Below, in pieces: positions 29,831 through 36,690 of a stretch of DNA of 64,000 nucleotides. Numbering within the stretch: the stretch's first letter is position 1; each line of letters opens with the position of its first letter. This DNA comes from a virus: the IMG/VR virus record IMGVR_UViG_3300049856_000084, positions 1 through 64,000 of that record. The stretch is one strand, 5' to 3'. Below the pieces are notes generated by a model that saw nothing but the letters and a program-made list of their open reading frames with translations, searched no databases and was not told the DNA's origin. The position numbers and the translations under genes were made by a program.

Positions 29831-30006
29831 TCTGCCACCTCGTAGCCAGCGGCTCGCACGGCGGCGGCGCATTCTTCGCGGGTGTTGAAATATTGCGGTT
29901 TCATCGCGTATGTTTTCCCGTTTCGGTAAAATTTGGTATAGCATTTTTTGGTTCTGCGGGATGCATACCATCCCCGAACTGCGTAAAAGTGCAGTGTCAG
30001 TTTCAT
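29821..30006 (-). CDS. small basic protein
   Basis: A 61-residue basic protein with strands and an amphipathic helix (YFNTREECAAAVRAAGYEVA). ATGA link to the upstream gene. Confidence 0.55.
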   Translation of the reverse strand: MKLTLHFYAVRGWYASRRTKKCYTKFYRNGKTYAMKPQYFNTREECAAAVRAAGYEVAECE

Positions 30007-30251
30007 TTGTCTATCCTTTGCGCATTCACTCGCACGCCATCAATGCGGTACGGGGCTTGGTGCATGATGCACTTTCCCGCGCGTTCCGTGGCATCTAGCC
30101 GACGTGCCACGCCTAAGCAGGCTTGCTCTGCCGCTGATGGCATTGCGTTGCACGCTGCCCACTGTAGCGGGTCGAGCGTGGCAATCCCGCAATGGCGCTG
30201 TCCGTCGAAGATTGCCTCCAGGTGGTAGCGGACCATTACGGGTTCAGGCAT
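30003..30251 (-). CDS. hypothetical protein
   Basis: An 82-residue protein (MVRYHLEAIFDGQRHCGIAT, helix EQACLGVARRLDATE). No family recognised. Confidence 0.55.
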   Translation of the reverse strand: MPEPVMVRYHLEAIFDGQRHCGIATLDPLQWAACNAMPSAAEQACLGVARRLDATERAGKCIMHQAPYRIDGVRVNAQRIDK

Positions 30252-30615
30252 TGGGCACCGCCTCTAAGCCTGTGCCGCGTCGTAGCCAGACGGCAGCTAC
30301 ATCGTGATCGGCTAATTCACTCTCCCAATTCTCTGGGCCTTCGCCTGCGATGCATCGGCAGACCATGCAAAAACTGGTAGGGTCTTTCATGCATTCCCGC
30401 GCCGATGGCAGGTTCGTGCAATAAACTAAATGGCTGTGTTCGTTGCACAGCACCTGATAGCGGCCCCCTTCCTCGACGTAGTTTTCGACCAGCGGTATCC
30501 CCTCGGCGTCGGCGCGTTTGCAATCGCAAATCACGGTATGCCCGCCTGAGTACTTATTGCGCAACTCGCAGACATACCCGGCAAAATCGCTGTGAGGTTT
30601 TCGAGCACTAGGCAT
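30244..30615 (-). CDS. cysteine-rich conserved protein
   Basis: A 123-residue protein. RYQVLCNEHSHLVYCTNLPS, ARECMKDPTSFCMVCRCIAG resembles a small zinc protein family found in phages and plasmids (C.EH..L...T...AR..M.DP..FC..C). Function unknown. Confidence 0.6.
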   Translation of the reverse strand: MPSARKPHSDFAGYVCELRNKYSGGHTVICDCKRADAEGIPLVENYVEEGGRYQVLCNEHSHLVYCTNLPSARECMKDPTSFCMVCRCIAGEGPENWESELADHDVAAVWLRRGTGLEAVPNA

Positions 30616-30805
30616 TGGCCACCGCCTGCAACATCTGGCGCTCGATGATTTGTGCTATTACGTCACGCTTAGCTGCTCCGTTTACCGATGTGATAGTGTT
30701 CATCCACCACAGATCCATAACCTCAGTGGCCGCGTTTTCGGCCAGCACTTTAACAAGTGCGAGCTGATTGTCCCTCGCCACGTCACGCTTTTGTTTCGTT
30801 GTCAT
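30608..30805 (-). CDS. small helical protein
   Basis: A 65-residue helical protein (VARDNQLALVKVLAENAATE). Overlaps the downstream gene. No family recognised. Confidence 0.55.
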   Translation of the reverse strand: MTTKQKRDVARDNQLALVKVLAENAATEVMDLWWMNTITSVNGAAKRDVIAQIIERQMLQAVANA

Positions 30806-30870
30806 TTTCGTTATTCTCCTTGTTCAATCCACGCATCCCGCGCCCCTGCATTTTGGCGCGGATGTGGTGA

Positions 30871-31026
30871 CTATCGTTCCAACGGGTCGATATCTTCAGC
30901 GTCGCGTGCTTCCCGCTCTAGGCGTTCGGCGCGGTCGATGGCGGAATCCGCCAATTCCATCGTGTCATACCAGCCAATCACTACGCCCTGGTAGGTGGCC
31001 TTAAATCTTGTGCCTGTCATTTCCAT
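30871..31026 (-). CDS. 51-residue hypothetical protein
   Basis: ATG 31026 after GGGAGAAAG. FKATYQGVVIGWYDTMELAD then a charged helix (SAIDRAERLEREARDAED). Fits a small strand-strand-helix fold. Confidence 0.55.
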   Translation of the reverse strand: MEMTGTRFKATYQGVVIGWYDTMELADSAIDRAERLEREARDAEDIDPLER

Positions 31027-31083
31027 TTTCTTTCTCCCTTGATTTAGTGCGGTTTCCCGCAAGCCCGGAGGCGTTTCGACCTG

Positions 31084-31287
31084 TTACGGTTGGTACGGCT
31101 TGAATCCCTTGAGTTTTACAATGGCTTCAATGCTGGTGTAACCGCCGTCGCCATCGCGTGGTGGCTTATCGTTGCGGACAATGTTGTAAATTGTGCCGCT
31201 TGACTTTGCAAATTCCCATACGCTGTGATCGCTGTACGGTTGGTATTCCAACTTCTTCCATTCGGTGGTCTGTGTTGTCTGTGTCAT
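31084..31287 (-). CDS. small protein under a palindromic operator
   Basis: A 67-residue protein from ATG 31287, which has AGGAGC 6 bases before it. It opens MTQTT like the gene at 32649, and the promoter/operator of both is the same. Contains TIYNIVRNDKPPRDGDGGYT. Function unknown. Confidence 0.6.
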   Translation of the reverse strand: MTQTTQTTEWKKLEYQPYSDHSVWEFAKSSGTIYNIVRNDKPPRDGDGGYTSIEAIVKLKGFKPYQP

Positions 31288-31302
31288 GTTTGCTCCTGTA
31301 TC

Positions 31303-31332
31303 CAATATACTTTGTATTCGGTATATTGTCAA
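31303..31332 (-). promoter_or_regulatory. promoter with palindromic operator, copy 1
   Basis: Minus-strand TTGACA (31332-31327) and TATATT (31309-31304), spacer 17. The palindrome CAATATAC-N10-GTATATTG (31303-31328) spans -35 to -10, so a bound dimer would block polymerase. Confidence 0.75.
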
Positions 31333-31346
31333 TAGCTAAGTTAGAT

Positions 31347-31610
31347 TTATTTTACGTGACTCCATCCAAACTCAACTAACCGCGGTAGCGGGATGCGGTC
31401 GAACTTCGCTTGTGCCGCTTCAGTGCGCATTGCGCCTCGGATGGTGCGCAGCATATGGGCCGTAGTAGCGTCTAGGATCACCCACCCGCGTTTGTTGCCA
31501 GTAAACAAGGGCTTTGTGTCGTATTGCTTGATTGAATCGCTTGTAGGGCGAGTCCGGAGCATAATTGCTTCGTTTGCTGGCGTGGTTTCGAGAACTTGTG
31601 AAATTGTCAT
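31347..31610 (-). CDS. hypothetical protein
   Basis: An 87-residue protein; AGGAGC before ATG 31610. Alpha/beta with NEAIMLRTRPTSDSIKQYDT and GWVILDATTAHMLRTIRGAM. No family recognised. Confidence 0.6.
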   Translation of the reverse strand: MTISQVLETTPANEAIMLRTRPTSDSIKQYDTKPLFTGNKRGWVILDATTAHMLRTIRGAMRTEAAQAKFDRIPLPRLVEFGWSHVK

Positions 31611-31614
31611 TGGG

Positions 31615-31845
31615 TTAGCTCCTGATCCCGTAGTGGCGAATCCCAAACGGTCCGATAACGTAGAACTTCGCAAATCCAAAATGCAGGGAAAAGGACCACA
31701 AACCATGGGCTCTTTCTCCGCCGATATGCCACCGGCTTTCCCCGTCGCGTAACAATGCCAATTGCACCCAACCAGTCATCCAAGCTGGTGACGCCAGTGA
31801 GCGGTAGCGGTAAGTTTCTTTGCAATATTCGATAAAGCTGTCCAT
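31615..31845 (-). CDS. small hypothetical protein
   Basis: A 76-residue aromatic protein starting MDSFIEYCKETYRYRSLASP with AAGGATC upstream. Chosen over an overlapping frame (31607-31888) because of its ribosome site and more protein-like composition. Confidence 0.5.
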   Translation of the reverse strand: MDSFIEYCKETYRYRSLASPAWMTGWVQLALLRDGESRWHIGGERAHGLWSFSLHFGFAKFYVIGPFGIRHYGIRS

Positions 31846-31909
31846 GATGTTGATCCTTTGTTGGAGTTAAGCGCTCCACCCGGCCCACCGTGTGGGCTAG
31901 GTGCGGTGC

Positions 31910-32437
31910 TCAAGCTACCAGCGCCGTTTGCCTGTGCTTTTTTTCGGTAACGAAATCATCAGCCTTTGGCAATGTGATGCCAACGCCAGGGTGAATGTGG
32001 ATTTGGCTATCTGCGCATAGTGAGAAATCCTTGCATTTGCCAAATTGAGCAAGCCCACTATAAACGCCAATTTCCAACTCGATATCGATGTAGTGACCGG
32101 ATGTTTCGCCGCCATTTGACCGGCTGGTGTATTTCCCGCCTTGCTCCAATTTGACGACTTTCACGTATTTCATGGAGCAGCCGATCATTTTGATGTAATC
32201 GCCAACCTTCACATCTGCAACCGTTTTCAGCGTGATAGCGTCACAAGCTGCGCGCCAAGTATTGTAGTTTTTCTGGCCGTGCTTTGTGAGTATGAAGAGC
32301 GCCCCAGAGCATTTGAAGCACTTGCCTGCGTAGACATTGAAGCAGCTAAATGCATTCGCATGGCCATAGCAACGTGTACATGGCATAGACTCGAAAATCT
32401 CATGTATTTTACGGGGGGTTACTGGTGTGGTGTTCAT
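31910..32437 (-). CDS. zinc-binding protein with beta-barrel domain
   Basis: A 175-residue protein. Residues ~18-45 hold CTRCYGHANAFSCFNVYAGK with CFKC, a zinc site. A barrel-like part follows (VADVKVGDYIKMIGCSMKYV, KVVKLEQGGKYTSRS). No family recognised. Confidence 0.6.
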   Translation of the reverse strand: MNTTPVTPRKIHEIFESMPCTRCYGHANAFSCFNVYAGKCFKCSGALFILTKHGQKNYNTWRAACDAITLKTVADVKVGDYIKMIGCSMKYVKVVKLEQGGKYTSRSNGGETSGHYIDIELEIGVYSGLAQFGKCKDFSLCADSQIHIHPGVGITLPKADDFVTEKKHRQTALVA

Positions 32438-32439
32438 GG

Positions 32440-32640
32440 CTATAATCCCCTTACCATTTCGCCGTTGACGCAGGCAGCATATTCACTGCCGTCACGGGAG
32501 TCGATCACTCTAATTTCATCGGGTGCGCAATTGTCCGATAGTGCTTGGGCGGAATCCAGCCCATAGATTCCTAAGTCATACGATTCAAGAATTGTTCCCA
32601 ATTCGTTGATAACGTGATAGCGTTTCTTTGTGGTGTTCAT
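32440..32640 (-). CDS. small hypothetical protein
   Basis: A 66-residue protein, strand-helix-strand (RYHVINELGTILESYDLGIY, AQALSDNCAPDEIRVIDSRD). No family recognised. Confidence 0.6.
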   Translation of the reverse strand: MNTTKKRYHVINELGTILESYDLGIYGLDSAQALSDNCAPDEIRVIDSRDGSEYAACVNGEMVRGL

Positions 32641-32648
32641 GGTGGCTC

Positions 32649-32804
32649 CTAATTCTCCATTACCTTGAAAAGCTTCTGGACCAGCGCCACATACTCAGGC
32701 TCGTTGCCGATGTACCCGGCTGCGTCTAATGCTTCCATTTCAGCGTTGATGGCATCGTAAAAATCGCCGTTTGCAATGTCGTTGTTAATCGTAGTCTGTG
32801 TCAT
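32649..32804 (-). CDS. 51-residue protein, first gene of the minus block
   Basis: ATG 32804 after AAAGGAA. MTQTTINNDIANGDFYDAIN then a helix (YVALVQKLFKVMEN). Its MTQTT start and upstream operator match those of the gene at 31084, indicating duplication of a promoter-plus-start cassette. Confidence 0.6.
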   Translation of the reverse strand: MTQTTINNDIANGDFYDAINAEMEALDAAGYIGNEPEYVALVQKLFKVMEN

Positions 32805-32834
32805 GTTGTGTTCCTTTTCTCTACCTTACATAAT

Positions 32835-32864
32835 CAATATACTCTACACTAAGTATATTGTCAA
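32835..32864 (-). promoter_or_regulatory. promoter with palindromic operator, copy 2
   Basis: Minus-strand TTGACA (32864-32859) and TATATT (32841-32836), spacer 17, with palindrome CAATATAC-N10-GTATATTG (32835-32860). The arms and the 10-base gap are the same as at 31303. Confidence 0.75.
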
Positions 32865-33555
32865 TAGCCTTGTGCATCTTTTTTTACTAATCTGCGTTAC
32901 CACAACTTAAACCATATCTCAAGCATTATTAACAGCTTAGAACGCCTTAACTGTAGTTAACTCCACACCTTAACCACAGCTAACAATTCAGCCTTAACCA
33001 CTGCACTATCGTCTCGCGTGTAAGATTTACCGATTCGTGCTACGAAATGACGATTTTATGGCCGATCGTGCTACGATTCGCAGCCGCTACTCGTTTTATG
33101 GCGTTCGCCCCACATTTTGCAACGCTCGCCCTACAATCGCCCAATGTATGCCGCATCCCGCACGCCAGGCGTGTAGCATTGCATTTGGTAGCTATTGCCG
33201 CTACCCGGTTGAGTTGTAAAGGTTTGAGTAGAATACGAACGAAGGCGGGAACAGCTTGTACGGGTTCTGAGTAGGGGTTTTGATGGGCGACTGTATAAAA
33301 TCCCCCCTACCCCCCTTATTGTGGTTTTTGCAACTCAACGCCCATGGTTTTCGGCGCGTTACGTCTTGCGCCTGCCCTTGCCCGCTCACACTGGTTAGGT
33401 GGGGTTCAGATCCCCGGTACGTCGCCGTTCTGTGCCGTGTACCCGATTACGGTAGGTTCCGCTTATCGTTCACGCCCAACGGTGCCTACATTTTGCGCCT
33501 ATTTTCTACCGAATTGCAAGAACTATCGGTTCTGCTTATTTTGAGAGCATTGCTA
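32865..33555. other. non-coding, origin-like region
   Basis: About 690 bases without a convincing gene. CCTTAAC-type repeats at 32945, 32968 and 32992 are spaced 23-24 bases like iterons. Palindromes TTCG-TGCTA-CGAA (33034-33046) and ATCG-TGCTA-CGAT (33065-33077) follow. A large stem (33208-33339) has GTTGAGTTG/CAACTCAAC outer arms and GTAGGGGTTTT/AAAATCCCCCCTAC inner arms. It lies between divergent transcription units, fitting a replication origin or master control region. Confidence 0.5.
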
Positions 33556-33604
33556 TATAAGCTGTGCTTATACTTCTTGACGTACTACATGAAACGATTA
33601 CACT
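33556..33604 (+). promoter_or_regulatory. operator and leaderless promoter for 33611
   Basis: A perfect palindrome TATAAGC-TGT-GCTTATA (33556-33572) abuts TTGACG (33577-33582). TACACT (33599-33604) follows at 16 bases, and the ATG is 6 bases later, so the first base of the message is near the start codon. Confidence 0.7.
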
Positions 33605-33610
33605 GGAACT

Positions 33611-34015
33611 ATGGCAAAACAAAGGCGTTATCAACACACAGCAGAAGGCAAGGTCATGCTCCAATTAGCCAAAAGGCGTCTCCGGCGCATTTTGCGGGAG
33701 ATCATGGACCACAACGCGGAACTTGATCGATTTAGAGAACTTGGGTATGAGGTTGACTGTCCTATTGTCGGTGGCGGGCCTGTCTATCTGCAAAAATGGC
33801 CGGTTCCGTTACTCACATTGTCAGCTAACCAAGTGGTGGACGTTTGGGACGATACGCTATTCGATGACTTTCTAGAGCAAGGCCCAGACCTCGACCCTAA
33901 GTCAATCAAGCGTAGGGCAAGGGAAGACGCAGACAGAGCTATCTTTGACCGGGCTATCTTGGCCTCTGAGCCACCCAAGAGTTTGGCGAGCATCGAACTG
34001 GCGGAATCCGCTTGA
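33611..34015 (+). CDS. leaderless small protein ending SLASIELAESA
   Basis: A 134-residue basic protein. Helical N-terminus (EGKVMLQLAKRRLRRILREI), beta middle (GPVYLQKWPVPLLTLSANQV), helical end. The last residues LASIELAESA are shared with the next gene through a 24-base identical sequence. Function unknown. Confidence 0.65.
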   Translation: MAKQRRYQHTAEGKVMLQLAKRRLRRILREIMDHNAELDRFRELGYEVDCPIVGGGPVYLQKWPVPLLTLSANQVVDVWDDTLFDDFLEQGPDLDPKSIKRRAREDADRAIFDRAILASEPPKSLASIELAESA

Positions 34016-34030
34016 CGCTGGGTGTATAAT
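34012..34030 (+). promoter_or_regulatory. TTGACG-N7-TATAAT element before 34037
   Basis: TTGACG overlaps the TGA stop of the previous gene; TATAAT (34025-34030) is only 7 bases further and 6 bases before the ATG. The short spacing is the same as at 42878 and 50478. Confidence 0.5.
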
Positions 34031-34036
34031 CGGGCT

Positions 34037-34498
34037 ATGAGCATAGACGAACGGCGCAAAAGCGATTACAAAGCGTTGCGGGATTCCTTATTCGTGGCTG
34101 ACTGGTATTTTAATCGGTCCCAGTTGATCGCAGACCACTTCGCCAGCATTGACCGCATGGAAGCCAAGGAAAATGAGTGGATAAAGGCATTGCAAGCGCA
34201 GGGCATTAAAGCCGCACATCCCGACGATGGGTGGGTTAATCGAGCCGAAAACTACATTACATTGTGCTACCCGTCGTTCGATGATGGCCTGGAAGTTGGG
34301 TCTAAGCTGGTTCTCGGTAGCTCGCTACGGGATAAATACCGGGTAGTTGAGATCACTAGAGCAGATCATATTTGGGTGGGACTAACTCACTGGTATTTTA
34401 AGCCAGTCCAAGAACCAAAACGCCCCAGCCGGTTTAGCGTGGCTCTCGATTGGATTAGGCGACGGTTGGCGAGCATCGAACTGGCGGAAAGCGCTTGA
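34037..34498 (+). CDS. leaderless protein, unknown
   Basis: A 153-residue protein from ATG 34037. Helical N-terminus (DERRKSDYKALRDSLFVADW), then a beta part (GLEVGSKLVLGSSLRDKYRV, IWVGLTHWYFKPVQ). Its last ten residues LASIELAESA copy those of 33611. It starts MSI like the next gene. Function unknown. Confidence 0.65.
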   Translation: MSIDERRKSDYKALRDSLFVADWYFNRSQLIADHFASIDRMEAKENEWIKALQAQGIKAAHPDDGWVNRAENYITLCYPSFDDGLEVGSKLVLGSSLRDKYRVVEITRADHIWVGLTHWYFKPVQEPKRPSRFSVALDWIRRRLASIELAESA

Positions 34499-34522
34499 TG
34501 TTTATCGAGATGCGTCTATAAT
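34495..34522 (+). promoter_or_regulatory. leaderless promoter before 34529
   Basis: TTGATG (34495-34500, containing the previous stop) and TATAAT (34517-34522), spacer 16, then 6 bases to ATG. Confidence 0.7.
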
Positions 34523-34528
34523 CGAGTT

Positions 34529-34783
34529 ATGAGCATCAACTTTGACCCCAAGCAGCATGATTACACCAGGCACCAAACATACAGCGGTCAAGGCTGTGCG
34601 ATGTGCGGGCGCGAGATTGCCGATCATTGGCAGGGCCAGCCGGTTGACGCAATTTCTCGATACGCGCCTGGCAAGTTGCTGCGGATTCACCCTGATGCCT
34701 ACCGACTTTTGGATGATAGACCTGGCGGTCGAAACCAGTCAGGGGACTCAGGTAGCGAGTTTCTCAAAGCTATTGGGCTGTGA
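34529..34783 (+). CDS. leaderless small protein, unknown
   Basis: An 84-residue protein: SINFDPKQHDYTRHQTYSGQ, GCAMCGREIADHWQ with CxxC and His (possible zinc), then a basic part. No family recognised. Confidence 0.6.
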   Translation: MSINFDPKQHDYTRHQTYSGQGCAMCGREIADHWQGQPVDAISRYAPGKLLRIHPDAYRLLDDRPGGRNQSGDSGSEFLKAIGL

Positions 34784-34834
34784 TACAGTAGAGCTACACG
34801 GATACCCTTCATTAACCCGTTGAGTGTTCACCGA

Positions 34835-34873
34835 TCTGGTTCGTCGGTCCCTTTCAAAAGCTAACGAACCAGA
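34835..34873 (+). terminator. stem-loop TCTGGTTCGT..ACGAACCAGA
   Basis: A 10-bp perfect stem with a 19-base loop in the 145-base gap after 34783. It ends 44 bases before the next -10 box. It may terminate transcription from the previous promoter, though the T-run is weak. Confidence 0.45.
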
Positions 34874-34894
34874 CCTTCTTGCTCGTACCTACTA

Positions 34895-34922
34895 CGGACC
34901 GGCGCGGGATTCGGGATATAAT
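34895..34922 (+). promoter_or_regulatory. leaderless promoter before 34929
   Basis: TATAAT (34917-34922) 6 bases before ATG. The 16 bases upstream are the same GGCGCGGGATTCGGGA as at 35123-35138; the -35 is degenerate (CGGACC). Confidence 0.6.
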
Positions 34923-34928
34923 CCAAAT

Positions 34929-35120
34929 ATGAACTTGATCTGGATCTGCGAGAACCCGGAATGCAGGGCAGAATACCAGGAGTATTGCAACGGTTGCCCC
35001 AAGTGTAGCTCACGGCCATTCCCGCTGATATTCTCGGTTCGGTGCGCTGGAAGGCCTGAAACAGATGAAACGCGCACCATGATCGAAGCGTTTGAATCCG
35101 AACACAACCAAAGCGCTTGA
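34929..35120 (+). CDS. leaderless zinc-finger-like protein
   Basis: A 63-residue protein: WICENPECRAEYQEYCNGCP, KCSSRPFPL, with paired Cys for one zinc site, then an acidic C-terminal helix. Its TGA is inside the next -35 box. Confidence 0.65.
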   Translation: MNLIWICENPECRAEYQEYCNGCPKCSSRPFPLIFSVRCAGRPETDETRTMIEAFESEHNQSA

Positions 35121-35144
35121 CCGGCGCGGGATTCGGGATATACT
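35117..35144 (+). promoter_or_regulatory. leaderless promoter before 35150
   Basis: TTGACC (35117-35122), 16-base spacer GGCGCGGGATTCGGGA, TATACT (35139-35144), 5 bases to ATG. Confidence 0.75.
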
Positions 35145-35149
35145 GAGGC

Positions 35150-35365
35150 ATGGACATCGACCGGCGTATTCTCATAGGCGGAAACCACCTAGCCAACGCC
35201 TTAATTGGAACTGAGATTCCTAACAACTTCGCCAACTACCAAGAAGCACTGGCAGCGCACGGTCAGCCCTATGCCGATATGTGGGTCTGTTGGCGTGCGA
35301 TCATGGATGTTAGAGACGATAACTCCCTGTATCGGCAACGATCCAAGCTGCCAGTGTCAAGATAA
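35150..35365 (+). CDS. leaderless small protein, unknown
   Basis: A 71-residue soluble protein (IGGNHLANALIGTEIPNNFA, YADMWVCWRAIMDVRDDNSL). No family recognised. Confidence 0.6.
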   Translation: MDIDRRILIGGNHLANALIGTEIPNNFANYQEALAAHGQPYADMWVCWRAIMDVRDDNSLYRQRSKLPVSR

Positions 35366-35396
35366 GCCCTAAATCTGAGTGGCCTGCTTTCAGCGG

Positions 35397-35424
35397 TTGA
35401 ACTTCGCGGGATTCGGTTTATACT
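35397..35424 (+). promoter_or_regulatory. leaderless promoter before 35430
   Basis: TTGAAC (35397-35402), 16-base spacer ending CGGGATTCGGTT, TATACT (35419-35424), 5 bases to ATG. Confidence 0.75.
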
Positions 35425-35429
35425 GAGGC

Positions 35430-35612
35430 ATGGAACAAACTATGGACCTACAAAAAGAAAACGAGCAACTGAAAGCGCAAGTCGCCGCTATGGGACTAGA
35501 AATCAGGGAATTGCAAGATGAGCGACTCAATGACTTGAAGCATATGCCGTGGCAGATATTCGACCCCGTAGAACGCGCAATCCTCACCCGGTTAGGGGCT
35601 GGCCTAAAGTGA
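35430..35612 (+). CDS. leaderless coiled-coil protein
   Basis: A 60-residue helical protein (LQKENEQLKAQVAAMGLEIR, ELQDERLNDLKHM). GTGA overlap with the HTH gene that follows, so the two are co-translated and may interact. Confidence 0.6.
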   Translation: MEQTMDLQKENEQLKAQVAAMGLEIRELQDERLNDLKHMPWQIFDPVERAILTRLGAGLK

Positions 35613-35851
35613 GTAACCTTTTAAGCACATCACAGGTAGCAGCGGAGCTTTCGCGTCATCGCTCCACAATCTATCGATTGCTGCGTATTGGCAAACTGCG
35701 CGGGACGCTAACCGGAAAAGGTTGGCGCATAGTCTCGCCGCAATACGAAATATCGCTAATGATGAACGTATTGAAAGCAGACATCGACCGGAAAGTTAAG
35801 GACTGGGCCAGGGAGCATGGTAATCTTGCACGCGGCGCGGATTCGGTGTAA
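35609..35851 (+). CDS. MerR/excisionase-like HTH protein
   Basis: An 80-residue protein from GTG 35609. STSQVAAELSRHRSTIYRLL, RIGKLRGTLTGKGWRIVSP is the HTH_17 pattern of excisionase-type and small MerR-like regulators. A helical tail follows (ADIDRKVKDWAREHGN). Without an integrase in the window it is more likely a transcription factor. Confidence 0.75.
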   Translation: MSNLLSTSQVAAELSRHRSTIYRLLRIGKLRGTLTGKGWRIVSPQYEISLMMNVLKADIDRKVKDWAREHGNLARGADSV

Positions 35852-35905
35852 GATGGGTGCTGGTGGTCCGCTTGCGAGTATGAGGGGTCTGTTTGTTAGG
35901 CCCCT
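35826..35905 (+). ncRNA. candidate short RNA with own promoter and terminator-like hairpin
   Basis: TTGCAC (35826-35831) and TAAGAT (35849-35854), spacer 17, with the CGCGGATTCGG signature. Instead of a gene, a hairpin AGGGGTCT-N7-AGGCCCCT (35883-35905) follows. A transcript of roughly 45 bases could be made. Confidence 0.35.
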
Positions 35906-35925
35906 TACACTATCAGCCCCAACAC

Positions 35926-35953
35926 TTGCACTTCCCGGCGATTCGGTTATAAT
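35926..35953 (+). promoter_or_regulatory. leaderless promoter before 35959
   Basis: TTGCAC (35926-35931), 16-base spacer ending CGGCGATTCGGT, TATAAT (35948-35953), 5 bases to ATG. Confidence 0.75.
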
Positions 35954-35958
35954 CAGGC

Positions 35959-36318
35959 ATGGCAACACAAACCAGAACAAACGGCGCATTGGTTGGCGCA
36001 TCCACCATCAAAGGGCTGGAAACGTATCTCGGGAAAGTGCAGAATGTTAACACATCCAATGAGCCGGAAGTGCGAGAGATCCCGCACGAGTTAAACCGGC
36101 TGGCTGTTCGCCTTGAGGATATGGAGTGCCGATGGCGTTGGGTGTGCGAGAGACTGAATCCGGCGCTAACATCTGATATTCCTGCCGTAAGCACTGATGA
36201 TGGCGATACCAGAGAAGCCTGTCATACTGAGCTAGCAGCCACGATCCAACACGCAAACAGGCGCATTGAGTCACTTGTTGAAGGTATGGACAACGTGTTA
36301 AACAGGCTGCAACTGTAA
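35959..36318 (+). CDS. leaderless protein with coiled coil
   Basis: A 119-residue protein, helical in the middle (ELNRLAVRLEDMECRWRWVC) and C-terminus (AATIQHANRRIESLVEGMDN). TAATG overlap with the next gene. Confidence 0.65.
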   Translation: MATQTRTNGALVGASTIKGLETYLGKVQNVNTSNEPEVREIPHELNRLAVRLEDMECRWRWVCERLNPALTSDIPAVSTDDGDTREACHTELAATIQHANRRIESLVEGMDNVLNRLQL

Positions 36319-36536
36319 TGTGTTCAAGCTACCCAGTACATGTTTCGAACATCGAGACCCGCGACAATCCCAAAACGCTGGCACTGGAAACCAAGATAGG
36401 CATTAGCTTTCACCCCGACGCCTTCACCCTGGTCAGTCCACCGGCCACGGATGCGGAGATTGAGGCAATCAAAGAAGCACTCCAAGATGTTCAAGCCCCA
36501 CCAGTTAGCCCTAATCCGCCAATTCCGCAAAGGTAA
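36318..36536 (+). CDS. small hypothetical protein
   Basis: A 72-residue protein (TLALETKIGISFHPDAFTLV, helix DAEIEAIKEALQDVQAPP), Pro-rich end. No family recognised. Confidence 0.55.
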   Translation: MCSSYPVHVSNIETRDNPKTLALETKIGISFHPDAFTLVSPPATDAEIEAIKEALQDVQAPPVSPNPPIPQR

Positions 36537-36540
36537 GAGC

Positions 36541-36690
36541 ATGGACCCAATCACAGCTATTTTCGCGTTCTTGGCTACTCCGGCGGGTCAGGACGTGGTG
36601 CAGGATATTCGCAAGGTTAACGCGGAGTTTGCCGGCTTGATTGCCAAGCTTATTCAGCGCATCCACGACCGGCGAGAAGATAAGCCCTAG
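36541..36690 (+). CDS. 49-residue small protein
   Basis: ATG 36541. MDPITAIFAFLATPAGQDVV then a basic helix (GLIAKLIQRIHDRREDKP). Last gene of the array; its stop overlaps the convergent gene. Confidence 0.5.
   Translation: MDPITAIFAFLATPAGQDVVQDIRKVNAEFAGLIAKLIQRIHDRREDKP

Noticed and set aside
31607-31888. Alternative minus frame overlapping 31615-31845
   Set aside because: No ribosome site and poorer composition than the overlapping frame that starts at 31845 behind AAGGATC.
33398-33420. GGTTAGGTGGGGTTCAGATCCCC resembles a tRNA T-arm
   Set aside because: The loop lacks the near-invariant A58, and no acceptor, D or anticodon arm pairs with it upstream.
35609-35851. Excisionase and a temperate lifestyle
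   Set aside because: The HTH is shared by many regulators, and no integrase, att site or lysogeny repressor pair was seen.
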